Below are positions 1-10,113 of a stretch of 64,000 nt of DNA, one piece after another. Source of the stretch: Bin80 sp965207565 (GTDB lineage: Bacteria; Bacteroidota; Rhodothermia; Rhodothermales; Bin80); assembly GCA_965207565.1 (NCBI GenBank), contig CBDBMQ010000009.1, positions 186,001 through 250,000 on the forward strand. Direction: 5' to 3'. The position numbers and the translations under genes were made by a program. Position 1 is the stretch's first letter. Each line of letters opens with the position of its first letter. Below the pieces are notes generated by a model that saw only the letters and a program-made list of their open reading frames with translations, did not search any database and was not told the DNA's origin.

Positions 1-2650
1 GTGTTCGCTGGCCCTGGGTCCAGTGCACCAGGAATCCCAGTGTAGAGTTGGCCCACAGTGCGAACGCTTTGTACACCCGCTCATCCTCATGCTGCAACGA
101 AGCCCACGCACGACCACCCATGCCGGAGTGCGCTGCCGTGGCAGCCAGAAGTGCCTGTGAAGTCCAGCGCATGTTTCGCGCATAGAACAGTGTACTGCAA
201 AATTGTCGCATGGCTTCCCGCTTTGCCTTTGATCCGACTCCGACGGGTGCGGATCCTTTGTGTGTCAGGGGCACCACTAGGCGTTTCTGTGCACTGCTGT
301 CGGCCTTCCAGAGCGCACGATCAGGGCCGATGGCATCCACCGAGTCGAATACCGAATTGAACTCAAAGGCGCCACGAGGATCTCTCCCCGAAAGATGTCC
401 AATCAGGTCGTGTGTCGGGCCAATCTTGAAGAGCTCTTTTATTGGAGACATGGTCACCCCAATCGGCACAGCGTGGCCGTTGAACAGCAGTTCTCCCTCC
501 AACAGTGCATCGGCGGCCAGTGCGAGATCTGCATGCAGAACGCCCAATGGACTCCAGGGAGCCCCGGGCATTCTGACGGTAAACGCGCAGATCTGCCCGA
601 TTTCGTCCTGCCCAACTCGGACCGGATAACTGGTCGTGGAGTTCTGCACATTTCCAATTGCATGCTGGATCGCCCGTGCCACCTCACCAGCTTCCCCTAC
701 CCGCAGCACAGGTTCTCGTAACGTAATGCAATAAACCCGATCAGAAGCAGGTTCGCCATTCGGGTGATGATTGGTTCGTTTGGTTCCAACCAACAGCATT
801 TCCTCCATGCTGGTGTCCGCAGACAAGGCACTTCTACCCAGTGCTTGTCCACTGGCGATCGCAATCGCTGTTAGGTCTTCAAACTCTTCTTCCATCATGC
901 GCCGTGTGATGGCCCATGATTCTGCAAAGGCGGCGGAGAGCGGCAGGACAAAGCCAATGCGTCCTCCCGGTTTGCATTTGCGGCGTGCCAGTGCAAGAAA
1001 GGAGGCGGCCAAGCCTGCTTGATTGTTGACGGGCTCGTTCTTTACCAGGGCTTTCCAGCGTTTCTGACAGGCCTTGCGTTCCGCGATTGAGAGCCCTGCA
1101 ACATCAAACACACTCTGTCCCCCCCGTGTCCTGGAATAGGGTGGATTCATCAGGACCCAGTCCAGCGATGCATCGGCGACTGCAACCGAGTTTTCACCGT
1201 TATTGCCATTACCGGTTGATTTGCCGCTTCCCACATGGAAGAGGTCGACGATTTTTTGTGTGGCAAAGTACTCCAGCGATCCGGTCTGTCCTTTTTCGCC
1301 GCCCACATCAACCCATCCGATTTGTGTATCTCCATAGGGATTTCCCGATCCCAATGCAGCCAGGGACGAGGTGGTCAGGTGCGCCGCAATCGGGCTGATG
1401 TCGGTGCCCATCAGTCCCCCTTCCATTGCACTTGCATGAAGGCGCCCCAAGCTTTTGGAGGTTCCCCCGGCTTGCTCATGCAAGGTCGCGACGCGGCGAT
1501 AGCCCGCGCGAAGGAGTGTGCCGGTCCCGCAGGCCAGGTCACTGAGATGCCGCTTCCGGAAAAGATCCGCATCCCGCCACTGGTCTCTGTTGAGCAGGGA
1601 GGGTAGAATCGTCAGGTTTGCCAAAAGCTCTGCCGTGGCGGGTTGTGTGTAAAAGGCGGCCGCCTGTTTTCGGTCTTCGCTCAGCTTGGGGAAGAGTTCC
1701 GCCCCCACGCTGATGTGCAAACCCAGTTGAGCAGTCTCAATCTGCTGTGTGGCGCTGATGAGCTTGAACAGCATCCGGGAAGTTTCGGCTGGATTGAATT
1801 TGCTCGATAGCCGGAGCATTTCAATCGCCGGCTCAAACACCGAATTCCAGTTACGCCGATTGATCATGGACCACGTCTTCATCTGGGCACGTACATCCGG
1901 GTAGGTATCACTGATGAGATCCACATGTGGCACTTCGTCAGCCCCCTGCGTGGCTAGACGTTGCTGGGTCAATAGTGCATTCAGCCATAACACCATCATG
2001 GTCCGAAGCCCCTTCAGGGATGAGCGTTGATATAGATGGTGGGCAATTTCCTGCTGTTCTTTGGGGGAAAGGGTGATTTCCAGTCCACTGGATGCCTCCT
2101 TCACCAGTCGTGCGACATTGTCTGCAATATCCTCCATGCGTTCACGGGGGAGTCCAATGGAGGGAAGCAGTGAGGCAAGATCAAACACGGTCCCTTCAAT
2201 GAAACCCTGTTTGGGCCACCGCCGCCGAGAGGTATCTGCAATGGAGAGTTGTCCCTGACGCTCGAATAGCTGGTGAACCGCGTATGCAAGCGGTTCGCCG
2301 CTGAGCAGAGTCTCTGTGATGGTGAACCCCTGCTGCTGACGAAAGCGCCCTGGGATATGGAGTGCGATGGCGGTGCTGATTCGGAATCGGCCTTGCTGGG
2401 TTTCCAGGCCGAGTCGCTTTATGGCATCCTGATCTGCATCGGGGCCGATAAATGAGCACTCAAGAACGACCGGTGGAAATACCCCGTCGTTGATCAAAAT
2501 ATCAGGCTTCAACCCCGGTTTGTCATGCAGGAGATCCGTCTCTTCCACACGGACATATTCTGGAGTTTCAGACCAGCGCACACTCGTGCGCCGCAGCGCG
2601 GCACCAAGTGCACCGTTAAAGGATTCCTCCGTGGTTCGTCCGATCCTCAT
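1..2650 (-). CDS. N6-adenine DNA methyltransferase, partial (3' end off left edge)
   Basis: The minus strand is open from an ATG at 2650 to the window edge, giving 883 codons without a stop; an in-frame TAG lies two codons upstream of the ATG, which fixes the start. Residues 333-345 resemble the FYTQPATA-type target-recognition/SAM entry block of type I and IIG methylases. The SAM-binding motif I DLACGTGTLL is at about 371-380 and the catalytic motif IV NPPYSRTRGG begins at about 502. These motifs support N6-adenine methylation of DNA. The N-terminal 80 residues contain a PD near 49-50 and VVLECS near 61-66, which loosely recalls a PD-(D/E)XK nuclease core but lacks the lysine; this is inference only. 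Size and layout fit a restriction-modification or DISARM/BREX-like methylase. Partner genes, if any, lie outside the window. Confidence 0.85.
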   Translation of the reverse strand, partial: MRIGRTTEESFNGALGAALRRTSVRWSETPEYVRVEETDLLHDKPGLKPDILINDGVFPPVVLECSFIGPDADQDAIKRLGLETQQGRFRISTAIALHIPGRFRQQQGFTITETLLSGEPLAYAVHQLFERQGQLSIADTSRRRWPKQGFIEGTVFDLASLLPSIGLPRERMEDIADNVARLVKEASSGLEITLSPKEQQEIAHHLYQRSSLKGLRTMMVLWLNALLTQQRLATQGADEVPHVDLISDTYPDVRAQMKTWSMINRRNWNSVFEPAIEMLRLSSKFNPAETSRMLFKLISATQQIETAQLGLHISVGAELFPKLSEDRKQAAAFYTQPATAELLANLTILPSLLNRDQWRDADLFRKRHLSDLACGTGTLLRAGYRRVATLHEQAGGTSKSLGRLHASAMEGGLMGTDISPIAAHLTTSSLAALGSGNPYGDTQIGWVDVGGEKGQTGSLEYFATQKIVDLFHVGSGKSTGNGNNGENSVAVADASLDWVLMNPPYSRTRGGQSVFDVAGLSIAERKACQKRWKALVKNEPVNNQAGLAASFLALARRKCKPGGRIGFVLPLSAAFAESWAITRRMMEEEFEDLTAIAIASGQALGRSALSADTSMEEMLLVGTKRTNHHPNGEPASDRVYCITLREPVLRVGEAGEVARAIQHAIGNVQNSTTSYPVRVGQDEIGQICAFTVRMPGAPWSPLGVLHADLALAADALLEGELLFNGHAVPIGVTMSPIKELFKIGPTHDLIGHLSGRDPRGAFEFNSVFDSVDAIGPDRALWKADSSAQKRLVVPLTHKGSAPVGVGSKAKREAMRQFCSTLFYARNMRWTSQALLAATAAHSGMGGRAWASLQHEDERVYKAFALWANSTLGFLVHWTQGQRT

Positions 2651-2938
2651 CAGCTAGGATTTTTCAAGAAATTCGCAAAAACAGGATGCAAAACACAAGA
2701 TAGTGATCTCACAATAGATCCGATGTATTCCAAGATACATCCGAGATGGGGTGGGTTATTCATGCTCTCGCTATCTTCTATTGCACTTGATTAGCATCCC
2801 CTCAGGCGAGCATCCCGGGGCCAATTCGGTGATATAAAACCTCTCCAAATAGATGAATCAGGTAAGAGACAACACACAATTTGAAACAATTCTACCCTGA
2901 TCAGCCTAAAATTGGTATCACCAAATTGCCAACAGATC

Positions 2939-3532
2939 ATGCCTTCTTTGAATTTGAGACTTTTAGCATATGTGCTTACTCTAGCACTAGTATTGGTTGC
3001 ACCGGTATATGCACAGACAGCGGAATATACGATAGCTCCCGAGAGCAATTTACATGTGGATGGGACATCAAATGGGACCCCCGAGTGGCGTGTCTATGCA
3101 ACGCAGATTGATGGCACTGTAAGTCTGAATGAAGAGGGCAGTGTAGCGTCGGTACAGTTGGTTGTGCCATCAAAGATGATGAAAAGCAAAAAAAACCCGA
3201 TCATGGATCGGGGTATGTATGGGGCGCTCAAAGCAGATGAGCACCCAGAGATTGTATATGAGCTTGCATCTGTGTCGGACTTTGTTGCGTCAGATGACGG
3301 CACATTCACGCTCAACACGACAGGAAATCTGACCATCGCAGCGACAACCCAAGAGATCCTGGTTCCCGTGGAGGGAGTCAGCCAAGAGGATGGGAACGTC
3401 CATTTCACGGGAACGCACACGCTATTGATGACCGATTACGGTCTCAAGCCACCGTCCATGATGTTTGGTTCCTACAGGACAGGCGATGAGCTCGTGATTA
3501 CGTTCGAACTCATCGCCGTTCCTGGAGAGTAG
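2939..3532 (+). CDS. YceI-family periplasmic protein
   Basis: The chosen ATG at 2939 gives a clean signal peptide (MPSLNLRLLAYVLTLALVLV, cleaved after a PVYA-Q junction) of about 26 residues and a 197-residue product; an in-frame ATG nine codons upstream adds only polar residues. The mature protein has the YceI lipocalin-like pattern: early YTIAPESNLHVDGTSN, later an EIVYELASV strand and a TGNLTIAATTQEILVPV segment, ending with a GDELVITFEL strand. YceI proteins are secreted beta-barrels that bind polyisoprenoid-type lipids; the precise ligand here is not predictable. It converges with the BNR-repeat gene, 4 bp away, so the two share a 3' end. Confidence 0.85.
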   Translation: MPSLNLRLLAYVLTLALVLVAPVYAQTAEYTIAPESNLHVDGTSNGTPEWRVYATQIDGTVSLNEEGSVASVQLVVPSKMMKSKKNPIMDRGMYGALKADEHPEIVYELASVSDFVASDDGTFTLNTTGNLTIAATTQEILVPVEGVSQEDGNVHFTGTHTLLMTDYGLKPPSMMFGSYRTGDELVITFELIAVPGE

Positions 3533-3536
3533 CTTC

Positions 3537-6500
3537 CTACTCTCGGATGGGGGGTGCACCGGTTGCCTTCAGAGCACTGGTCACAGCAGGCAGTATAGTT
3601 TCCTCAAAGGAGGCCAGTGCGGATTCCAGTTCCCCTAGTTGTGCTTCCCCTGCATCCAGTGATTGTTCGTGCAGTGCCGTGGGTCCGTAGGTATTTCGGA
3701 GTCCGCTCTGACCAACAAACAATCTTGACATGACCGCAGGAGCATCCCGCTCACCTGGACCCTCTTTTGACTCGTAGCCATTTAGAGCAAGATTGATTTC
3801 AAGGAGTATGGATCGCGCAGCGTGCAACTCCGTGGTTAAATCAGACGAGGGATTCGGGGCACGCAAATGCGCGGCTTGCATTGCTTCAAGTAATTCAAGG
3901 TCATCTGCAACAGATCCTGAGAGCAAACTGGCGCGCTGCATGAGTGAAGCGGCTCTTGTTCGGTATGCACTGATTTCATCGGGGGTTTTTCCCGCAAGCG
4001 CAGGTTCTCGAAGCGGAACGATCTCAAAGGTGACTGGGTCGGACAGGGCGGATTCTATCCCATCACGGACATGTATCAGTGTCGCGGAATAGGTGCCGGG
4101 GGTGGCAAGGTACTGGCTTGAGTTATTCCCTGTACTCCCGGGGGTGACTACAGCAGAAGAAGGATATCTCAGATTCCAGGTAACACGGTGCATCCCTTTG
4201 GATGTACTGCCCGAAACACGTCCGGCGATCTGGCCCGCTGCATCTCTGATCACCACATAAACCTTGTCGGGAACCTCATTTTCCTCCGCTTCAAGTGCAT
4301 CCCATCCAGGAAATGGAACATCCTCGCCCGGATCAACCTCTTTTTCTCTTTCCCGACGAGCCTGCCGAAGGGTCTTTGATCCCTCACGAAGATAATATGT
4401 GAATGTTGCCCCAAAGGGTGGATTTGGAGCGGCATAGTAATTGGTTCCTTGTGATCCTCCCGCTACGTCGCGCTCAACATACAGTCTGGTTGTACGCGGC
4501 ATGAACAGATGAGCATCTTGGGACAGTAATTCTGCGCTGATATCACGAAGTGGGGAGTAATCGTCAAGCACAAAGAACCCGCGTCCAAATGATGCCCCAA
4601 CGAGATCATTTTCTCGGCGCTGAATCGCGATGTCACGGAATGAAATAGTCGCATCGGATGCAACCTCAATCCATTGATCTCCACCGTCAATGGTGAAGTA
4701 AATCCCGAATTCAGTGGCGGTAAAGAGCAGGTTCGGATTTACATGATCCTGTACGATACGCCAAATCAGTGTTCGGTCAGGCAGGTTTTCGGCAATGGAT
4801 GTCCAGGAATGGCCGCGGTCACTGCTCTTGATCAGATAGGGAGAGAGATCCCCAAACTTGTGGTTATCAAGAGCCACGTAGACAACATCAGTATCATGCA
4901 GGTCGGCGTACACGTGATTGACAAATGCGGTGGATGGAATTCCATCAATGCTGCCAACCTCCACGGTTCGCCAGTTCTCGCCGTCATCCTCAGTAATCTG
5001 AATCAGGCCGTCGTCGGTACCTACATACAGGAGACCTGCTTCAACGGGAGACTCGGCGATCGATGTGATCGTGTTGTAGACAGACATGGCATTGAGATCC
5101 CAGGGATTGTTATAGCTCTGGACATGCCCCATAATCGGAAGGGCGAGTCGCTCCTGGTCACGGGTCAAATCTCCAGAGATTGCCATCCAACTGTCTCCTC
5201 GATCCGTTGATTTCCATACACGATAGGATCCAAAATAGATGGTGGTGGGAACGTGTGGGCTCACCAAAATAGGAGCATCCCAGTTGTAACGTTCGTATTT
5301 TTCTCCGAGGCCAGCCTGCGGCTGAATCAAGGTCTGTTCTCCAGTGAGAAGATCCACCCGATGCAATCGTCCCTGCTGTGACTGTGCATACATAATGTCT
5401 GGATTCCCGGGCTCAGTTGCAGATTGATGTCCGTCTCCTCCAAGTGTTTTGAACCAATCAGCATTCCGAATACCATGCTCGTTATCTGTTCGGGAAGGGC
5501 CGCCGTGAGAGCCGTTGTCCTGCGTCCCGCCAAAGATGCGATAAAAGGGTTCTTGATCATCAACTGCCACCTTATAGTACTGTGTGACTGGCAGATTTGC
5601 AATAAAATGCCAGGTCTCTGTGCCATCGAAGGTTTCAAAAAAGCCCTCCATCCGTGCCCATGAGAATGTAGTCCGGGTCATCCATCCGGAATGCTATTGC
5701 ATGGTTATCCACATGCTTATCCGTCGTATTCTTCAGGCTCGAAACGGTACGACCATGATCATGGGACACCTGAACACGCACATCCATGAGGTAGATCGTT
5801 CCTTCCTTGTGTGGAGAGGCATAGAGCTCTTGGTAATAGTGTGGACCGGTTGCACCACTGACCGCGTCCGACATCTTCTCCCAGGATGCTCCGCGGTCGG
5901 CAGACATGAAAATACCACCTGTTGTGAGATCGAGTTCGATGGCCGCATAGACGATGTCGGGATTCTGTGGCGAAATCGCGAGACCGATCTTGCCTAGGTT
6001 CGATTTTGGAATGCCTTTGGTCAGCGGAGTCCAGGTTCGTCCTCCATCAATACTTTTGTGGAGTCCACTGCCGGGGCCACCTCCCATATAGGCAGCTACA
6101 TTTCGGTGTCTTTGCCATGTAGCGGCATACAGGACTGCAGGATCCCGTGGATCGATGACCACATCAGTCACCCCAACCCATTCATCGTCTCCAAGTGTAC
6201 GTTCCCATGACTCACCACCATCGGTGCTGAGATAGAGCCCACGCTCACCACCACTGTTCCAGAGTGGGCCCTGTGCAGCTACCCAGATTACATCGCTATT
6301 GTCGGGATGAACAATGATTCGGGAGATATGCGCGGACTCCTTTAGTCCCATATTTTTCCAAGACTGCCCTCCGTCATCGCTGCGGTAGATGCCATCACCG
6401 TAGCCTACATGCCGCCCGCCGACATTTTCTCCTGTTCCTGCCCAAACGGTGTGTGGGTTTCTTGGATCAAGGGTCAAAGCCCCAATTGAATAGGATCCCT

Positions 6501-6759
6501 GACCGTCAAAGAGCGATTCCCAGGTGGTTCCGGCATTGATCGTTTTCCATACTCCGCCACTGCCTACGGCAGCATACCATACGTTATCATCTTCGGGGTG
6601 CATCGCAATGTCAGCAATGCGACCGGAAGTAAATGCGGGGCCAACATTACGCAGTTTCAGAGCGGAAAAATCGGTCTCGCTGACCAAGTTGTCCTGTGCC
6701 GAAACAGGGAATGTAATCAGAAGTGAAAGTGCAAAGAATGCGCGAAGGATGTAGGGCAT
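3537..6759 (-). pseudogene. Sortilin/VPS10-like BNR-repeat secreted protein, frameshifted
   Basis: Two overlapping minus-strand frames (6759 down to 5635, and 5681 down to 3537) form one protein of about 1,074 residues. The first part starts at ATG 6759 with signal peptide MPYILRAFFALSLLITFPVSA and ends ...YILMGTDGGLF; the second frame continues with ETFDGTETWHF. Removing one base from the six-base A run (plus strand 5637-5642) joins them. Repeated Asp-box/BNR motifs (SDDGGQSW, STDGGESW, SIDGGRTW, SSDRGHSW) indicate a sortilin-type beta-propeller, as in the WD40/YVTN/BNR-repeat 'glycosyl hydrolase' family, followed by an Ig-like C-terminal region. A role in extracellular glycan or protein binding is inferred; enzymatic activity is not shown by the sequence. 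The shift could be a sequencing error. Confidence 0.8.
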
Positions 6760-6997
6760 GGCTCGATTATTTTTTAAACGAGATTGAATATAGCATTTTT
6801 GGCGAAAATGCAGTGAATCCAATGCCGTCAGGCCTTTGAGCGAGCTGCAGAATCAAGATCACCAGGGCTCATGCTTGCGGGGGATAGAAGCTTTTTGGGA
6901 ATGGATGTGTTTGAGGCTCGGTGATTTCACATTTCACCAAACAAATCGAATCAGAAAAAATGATTGAAGTTCCTGTCACGTCTGCATTTGTATTGTC

Positions 6998-8388
6998 GGG
7001 CCTTCCCCTTTTTAAGTGGGTTCGGAGTCAGAATATCAGATCAACGACTATGAGATAGGATTGATTTTGTTGTTATCTTGGCTACGTTTTAGGTGACAAC
7101 AATCAATCATTTACCAACGATGGCCTTACGTATTCAAGATATCAATCATCTTTTAGGGATTGCCTCTGCTTGGGAGGTTTCGGAGATCAAGCAGGACAAA
7201 GTATTGTTTATGGCTGAGATTCATGTAACGTGTTCAAAGGATTCGATTTTTCACTGTCCTGAGTGTGGGAAAGTTTGTCCTGGCTATGACCATCGTGTCC
7301 GGAAGTGGCGTCACATCGGGATCTGCAATTATCAGACCAAAGTCGTGGCGAGTGTGCCCCGTGTGTCGTGTTCGGAGCATGGAATCCAGACGGTTTCGGT
7401 TCCTTGGGCCGATGCGCGCGTGAGTTTTACGACCGAGTTTGAGTCTCATGTGATTGACGCGTTGCAGGATTCAGCCAGTATTTCGACGGTGGCGGCCCGA
7501 GAGAATGCGAGTTGGACGTTGATTGCCCATATCATGGAGCGTGCGGTGAATCGAGGGCTTGCACGCAGGGCCGATGAATCCATTGCCCATATCTGCGTGG
7601 ATGAGACCTCGTACAAAAAAGGACACAATTACATCACCGTGGTGTCCGATCCGAACACAGGGACTGTGCGATATGTGGGCGAGGGTCGGACAAAGAGCAG
7701 TTTGAAAGGGTATTATGATGAATGTTCTGCCGAGGAACTGGAGGCCATTGAGAGTGTGAGCATGGATATGTGGCCAGCGTATATCAGCGTCACGAAAACG
7801 TGCGTCCCCAACGCAGAAGAAAAGATTGCATTTGATCACTTTCATGTGGCCAAATACATTAGCGATGCCGTGGATAAAGTCCGTCGGCTAGAGAACCGAG
7901 AATTGCGGAAAGAAGACAACTACGATCTCACTGGAACCAAGTATGATTGGCTGACCAATCCGAAGAATATGTCTGCGCGGCAAAAGAAACGATTCAACCA
8001 GTTAAAGACCAGTTCGCTGAAAACAGCTCGTGCGTGGGCCATCAAGGAATTCTCCCAGAACTTATGGCATTATGTCCATCCCACATGGGCACTCAAAGGA
8101 TGGAAACGATGGTTGTCCTGGGCCATGCGTTGCCGACTGGAACCGATGAAAGACGCCGCGAAAACTATCAAGAATCATTTGTGGGGCATTATCAATGCAG
8201 TGATCTTAAAGGTCAGCAATGGCCCCGCCGAAAGCATCAACAGCCGCATCAAAACCGTCAAAGTCCGTGCTCGTGGATTCCGAAACATACAGCGGTTTAT
8301 CAATGCAATTTACTTCTATCTCGGTGGACTGGATCTGTACCCGGAAGGCTTCCAAAAACAAGCTACCCACTCATAAAAGCGAAGAGCC
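6998..8388 (+). mobile_element. ISL3-family insertion sequence with 8-bp target duplication
   Basis: The 1,391-bp element is bounded by imperfect inverted repeats: GGGCCTTCCCCTTTTTAAG at the left and, read inward from the right end, GGCTCTTCGCTTTTATGAG, followed on both sides by TGGGT. The flanks are an exact 8-bp direct repeat, GTATTGTC, at 6990-6997 and 8389-8396, which is the duplication size known for ISL3. The exact duplication indicates a fairly recent, undisturbed insertion. Confidence 0.92.
7093..8376 (+). CDS. ISL3-family transposase
   Basis: The product is 427 residues from a GTG at 7093, or 418 from ATG 7120 (MALRIQDINH). It has an N-terminal CxxC zinc-binding stretch (HCPECGKVCPGYDHR) and a second Cys/His pair, then an HTH-like segment, and the DDE nuclease region with ICVDETSYKKGHNY for the first Asp, SMDMWPAY for the second, and the NGPAESINSRIKTVKVRARG block near the C-terminus that carries the catalytic Glu. 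This order and length are typical of intact ISL3 transposases. No frameshift or stop is seen, so the element is potentially active. Confidence 0.93.
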   Translation: MTTINHLPTMALRIQDINHLLGIASAWEVSEIKQDKVLFMAEIHVTCSKDSIFHCPECGKVCPGYDHRVRKWRHIGICNYQTKVVASVPRVSCSEHGIQTVSVPWADARVSFTTEFESHVIDALQDSASISTVAARENASWTLIAHIMERAVNRGLARRADESIAHICVDETSYKKGHNYITVVSDPNTGTVRYVGEGRTKSSLKGYYDECSAEELEAIESVSMDMWPAYISVTKTCVPNAEEKIAFDHFHVAKYISDAVDKVRRLENRELRKEDNYDLTGTKYDWLTNPKNMSARQKKRFNQLKTSSLKTARAWAIKEFSQNLWHYVHPTWALKGWKRWLSWAMRCRLEPMKDAAKTIKNHLWGIINAVILKVSNGPAESINSRIKTVKVRARGFRNIQRFINAIYFYLGGLDLYPEGFQKQATHS

Positions 8389-9233
8389 GTATTGTCTTTC
8401 GCAAATCAGGATATTTATCGCGGTGCGGCAGCACGCGCTTTTTTGGGTAGCATTGATTTATCGGTTGCTGAGCCGATTATAGCGCAGTTTAAGGATATAC
8501 ATGAGGAGATCATTGTGGAAATTCTCAACAGAAAGCACGGTGTAGAAAAGTGCTGCCGTAAGTATCTGGATGAAAACCCCACTGCACAGGTCATCCACTT
8601 AGGGGGTGGGTTGGATCCATTATCCGTTGATTTAGCAGAAGGTTATCCGAAGGCATATTTTTTCGATGTGGATATGGCAAATATGTCGCTCAAGGAAGAG
8701 ATCAACCGAAAGATCGGTGGTCCTGACGTGTCATTTTTAACGGCTAATCTGGCGGATATTCCGTCTTTGACTGAGGCGTTGAGCAATGCAGGCTGGGATT
8801 CGGATGCTCCCACGCTACTCGTATCGGAGGGGATTTCGTATTACATTCCCAAAGAAGTTTACCGACGCACTTTGGCCTCACTTCAGACCTCCGGTGGCTG
8901 CCTCGTATTTGAGTATTCGGTGCCGGATCACCTTCTGGTTGGTACCCCAAAGGCGGAAATCGTCTTTGATTTCTTCGAACGTTTTTCAGCTTTGCTGAAT
9001 ATGCCAATCCAGATGCAGCGCTATGAAGATGCAGAGGTGAGGGATCTTGCAGCAGGCATGAATGGAGAGGTTGTGGATATTCTGACGCAGCACCAACTGG
9101 AGTTCAGCCGTCTTGGCAGAAACGAAATGAGGGAAGATCCCAGAATGGGGGCAATCCGGGTAGCTTTGATCCAGTTCCATTGACGCTCCTCATGATCTGG
9201 TTTGCAAGCCACCTTGGCAGAACTGGATTACAA

Positions 9234-10043
9234 TCAAATGCGTCTGTGATTCAGGCAGGGTAGGCGTTCACGAAGTTGATCCTGGTAGGCGAACTTCAGT
9301 TCGCTGGTAATTACACATGCCCGGTCGGGTGCCTGTGCGAGAATCTGTCCCCATGGATCAATGATCACGGAATGTCCAAAGCTCTCGCGCTCTGCATTGT
9401 GGCGACCAAATTGAGCGGGTGCAACGACATAGGCGAGATTTTCAATTGCACGGGCCCGCAACAGGGTAAGCCAGTGATAGGCACCGGTACGCCATGTAAA
9501 GGCAGAGGGTACAAAGAGGACCCGTGCCCCACGGTCTGTCAGGACCCGGTAGAGTTCTGGGAAGCGCAGGTCATAGCAAATACTGAGTCCCATGGTCGCT
9601 CCAAGTGCTTCAAACGTGACGGGAGTTTTTCCTGCTTCAATGTAACGAGACTCCATGAATGCGTGCGTTTCATCCAACTGGATGTCAAAGAGATGAATTT
9701 TGTCGTAACGAGTGATAATCTGACCATCCGGCCCAAAGACCAGGCAGGTATTCGTGACACGCTCATTGGCCAAGAGCGGTACCGTACCTCCCACAATATA
9801 GATGGAGTTTGAGTCAGCCAATTCCCGGAGCAGTTGCAAGGCAGGCCCGTTCTCAAGATTCTCAACCGCATCAATCTTTTTTCCCTCCCGGTCCAAGTAT
9901 GAAAAATTTTCAGGAAGCGCCACAAGTTGTGCATCCTGTTTGGCTGCGTCCTCAATGAGATACTTCGCCTGTTCCAGATTGGCATGAATATCCTGGCCGG
10001 AACACATCTGAATCGAGGCAACGCGTAGGACTGAATCTGACAT
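9234..10043 (-). CDS. Carbon-nitrogen hydrolase (nitrilase superfamily, Nit1/omega-amidase-like)
   Basis: The start at ATG 10043 gives MSDSVLRVASIQM, the usual N-terminus of the family; the longer upstream frame has no family similarity. The Glu-Lys-Cys catalytic triad is visible in ALPENF, RYDKIHLFD and SICYDLRFPELYR. At about 269 residues it matches the Nit1/deaminated-glutathione amidase branch rather than longer NAD synthetases or N-carbamoyl-putrescine amidases. It would hydrolyse a small amide in the cytoplasm; the substrate assignment is from family likeness only. It is divergently arranged with the lipoprotein gene at 10114. Confidence 0.88.
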   Translation of the reverse strand: MSDSVLRVASIQMCSGQDIHANLEQAKYLIEDAAKQDAQLVALPENFSYLDREGKKIDAVENLENGPALQLLRELADSNSIYIVGGTVPLLANERVTNTCLVFGPDGQIITRYDKIHLFDIQLDETHAFMESRYIEAGKTPVTFEALGATMGLSICYDLRFPELYRVLTDRGARVLFVPSAFTWRTGAYHWLTLLRARAIENLAYVVAPAQFGRHNAERESFGHSVIIDPWGQILAQAPDRACVITSELKFAYQDQLRERLPCLNHRRI

Positions 10044-10113
10044 TATGAAAAATGACGGATGATGGATAGAATTCCCTATATTTTTAACTCCAACCATATA
10101 ACCCCCCAAATTG

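Larger units (their letters stand above)
6960..9183 (+). pseudogene. Class I SAM methyltransferase (leucine carboxyl methyltransferase-like), split by ISL3
   Basis: The 3' part, open from a TTG at 8392 to the stop at 9183, encodes a SAM methyltransferase with HLGGGLDPLS as motif I, YFFDVDM as motif II and a VSEGISYYIP segment, the pattern of the LCMT/O-methyltransferase family. Deleting the insertion sequence and one copy of its 8-bp duplication restores an ORF from ATG 6960 that reads MIEVPVTSAFVLSFANQDIY and then continues in the same frame. So the original start is at 6960 and the element landed after about 11 codons. The remaining ORF could still be translated from the TTG at 8392 if the element supplies transcription; activity is uncertain. 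Confidence 0.8.

Noticed and set aside
58..1606. Several plus-strand frames of 80-140 codons at the left edge
   Set aside because: They are antisense to the methyltransferase frame, which is open without a stop for 883 codons and has motif I and NPPY.
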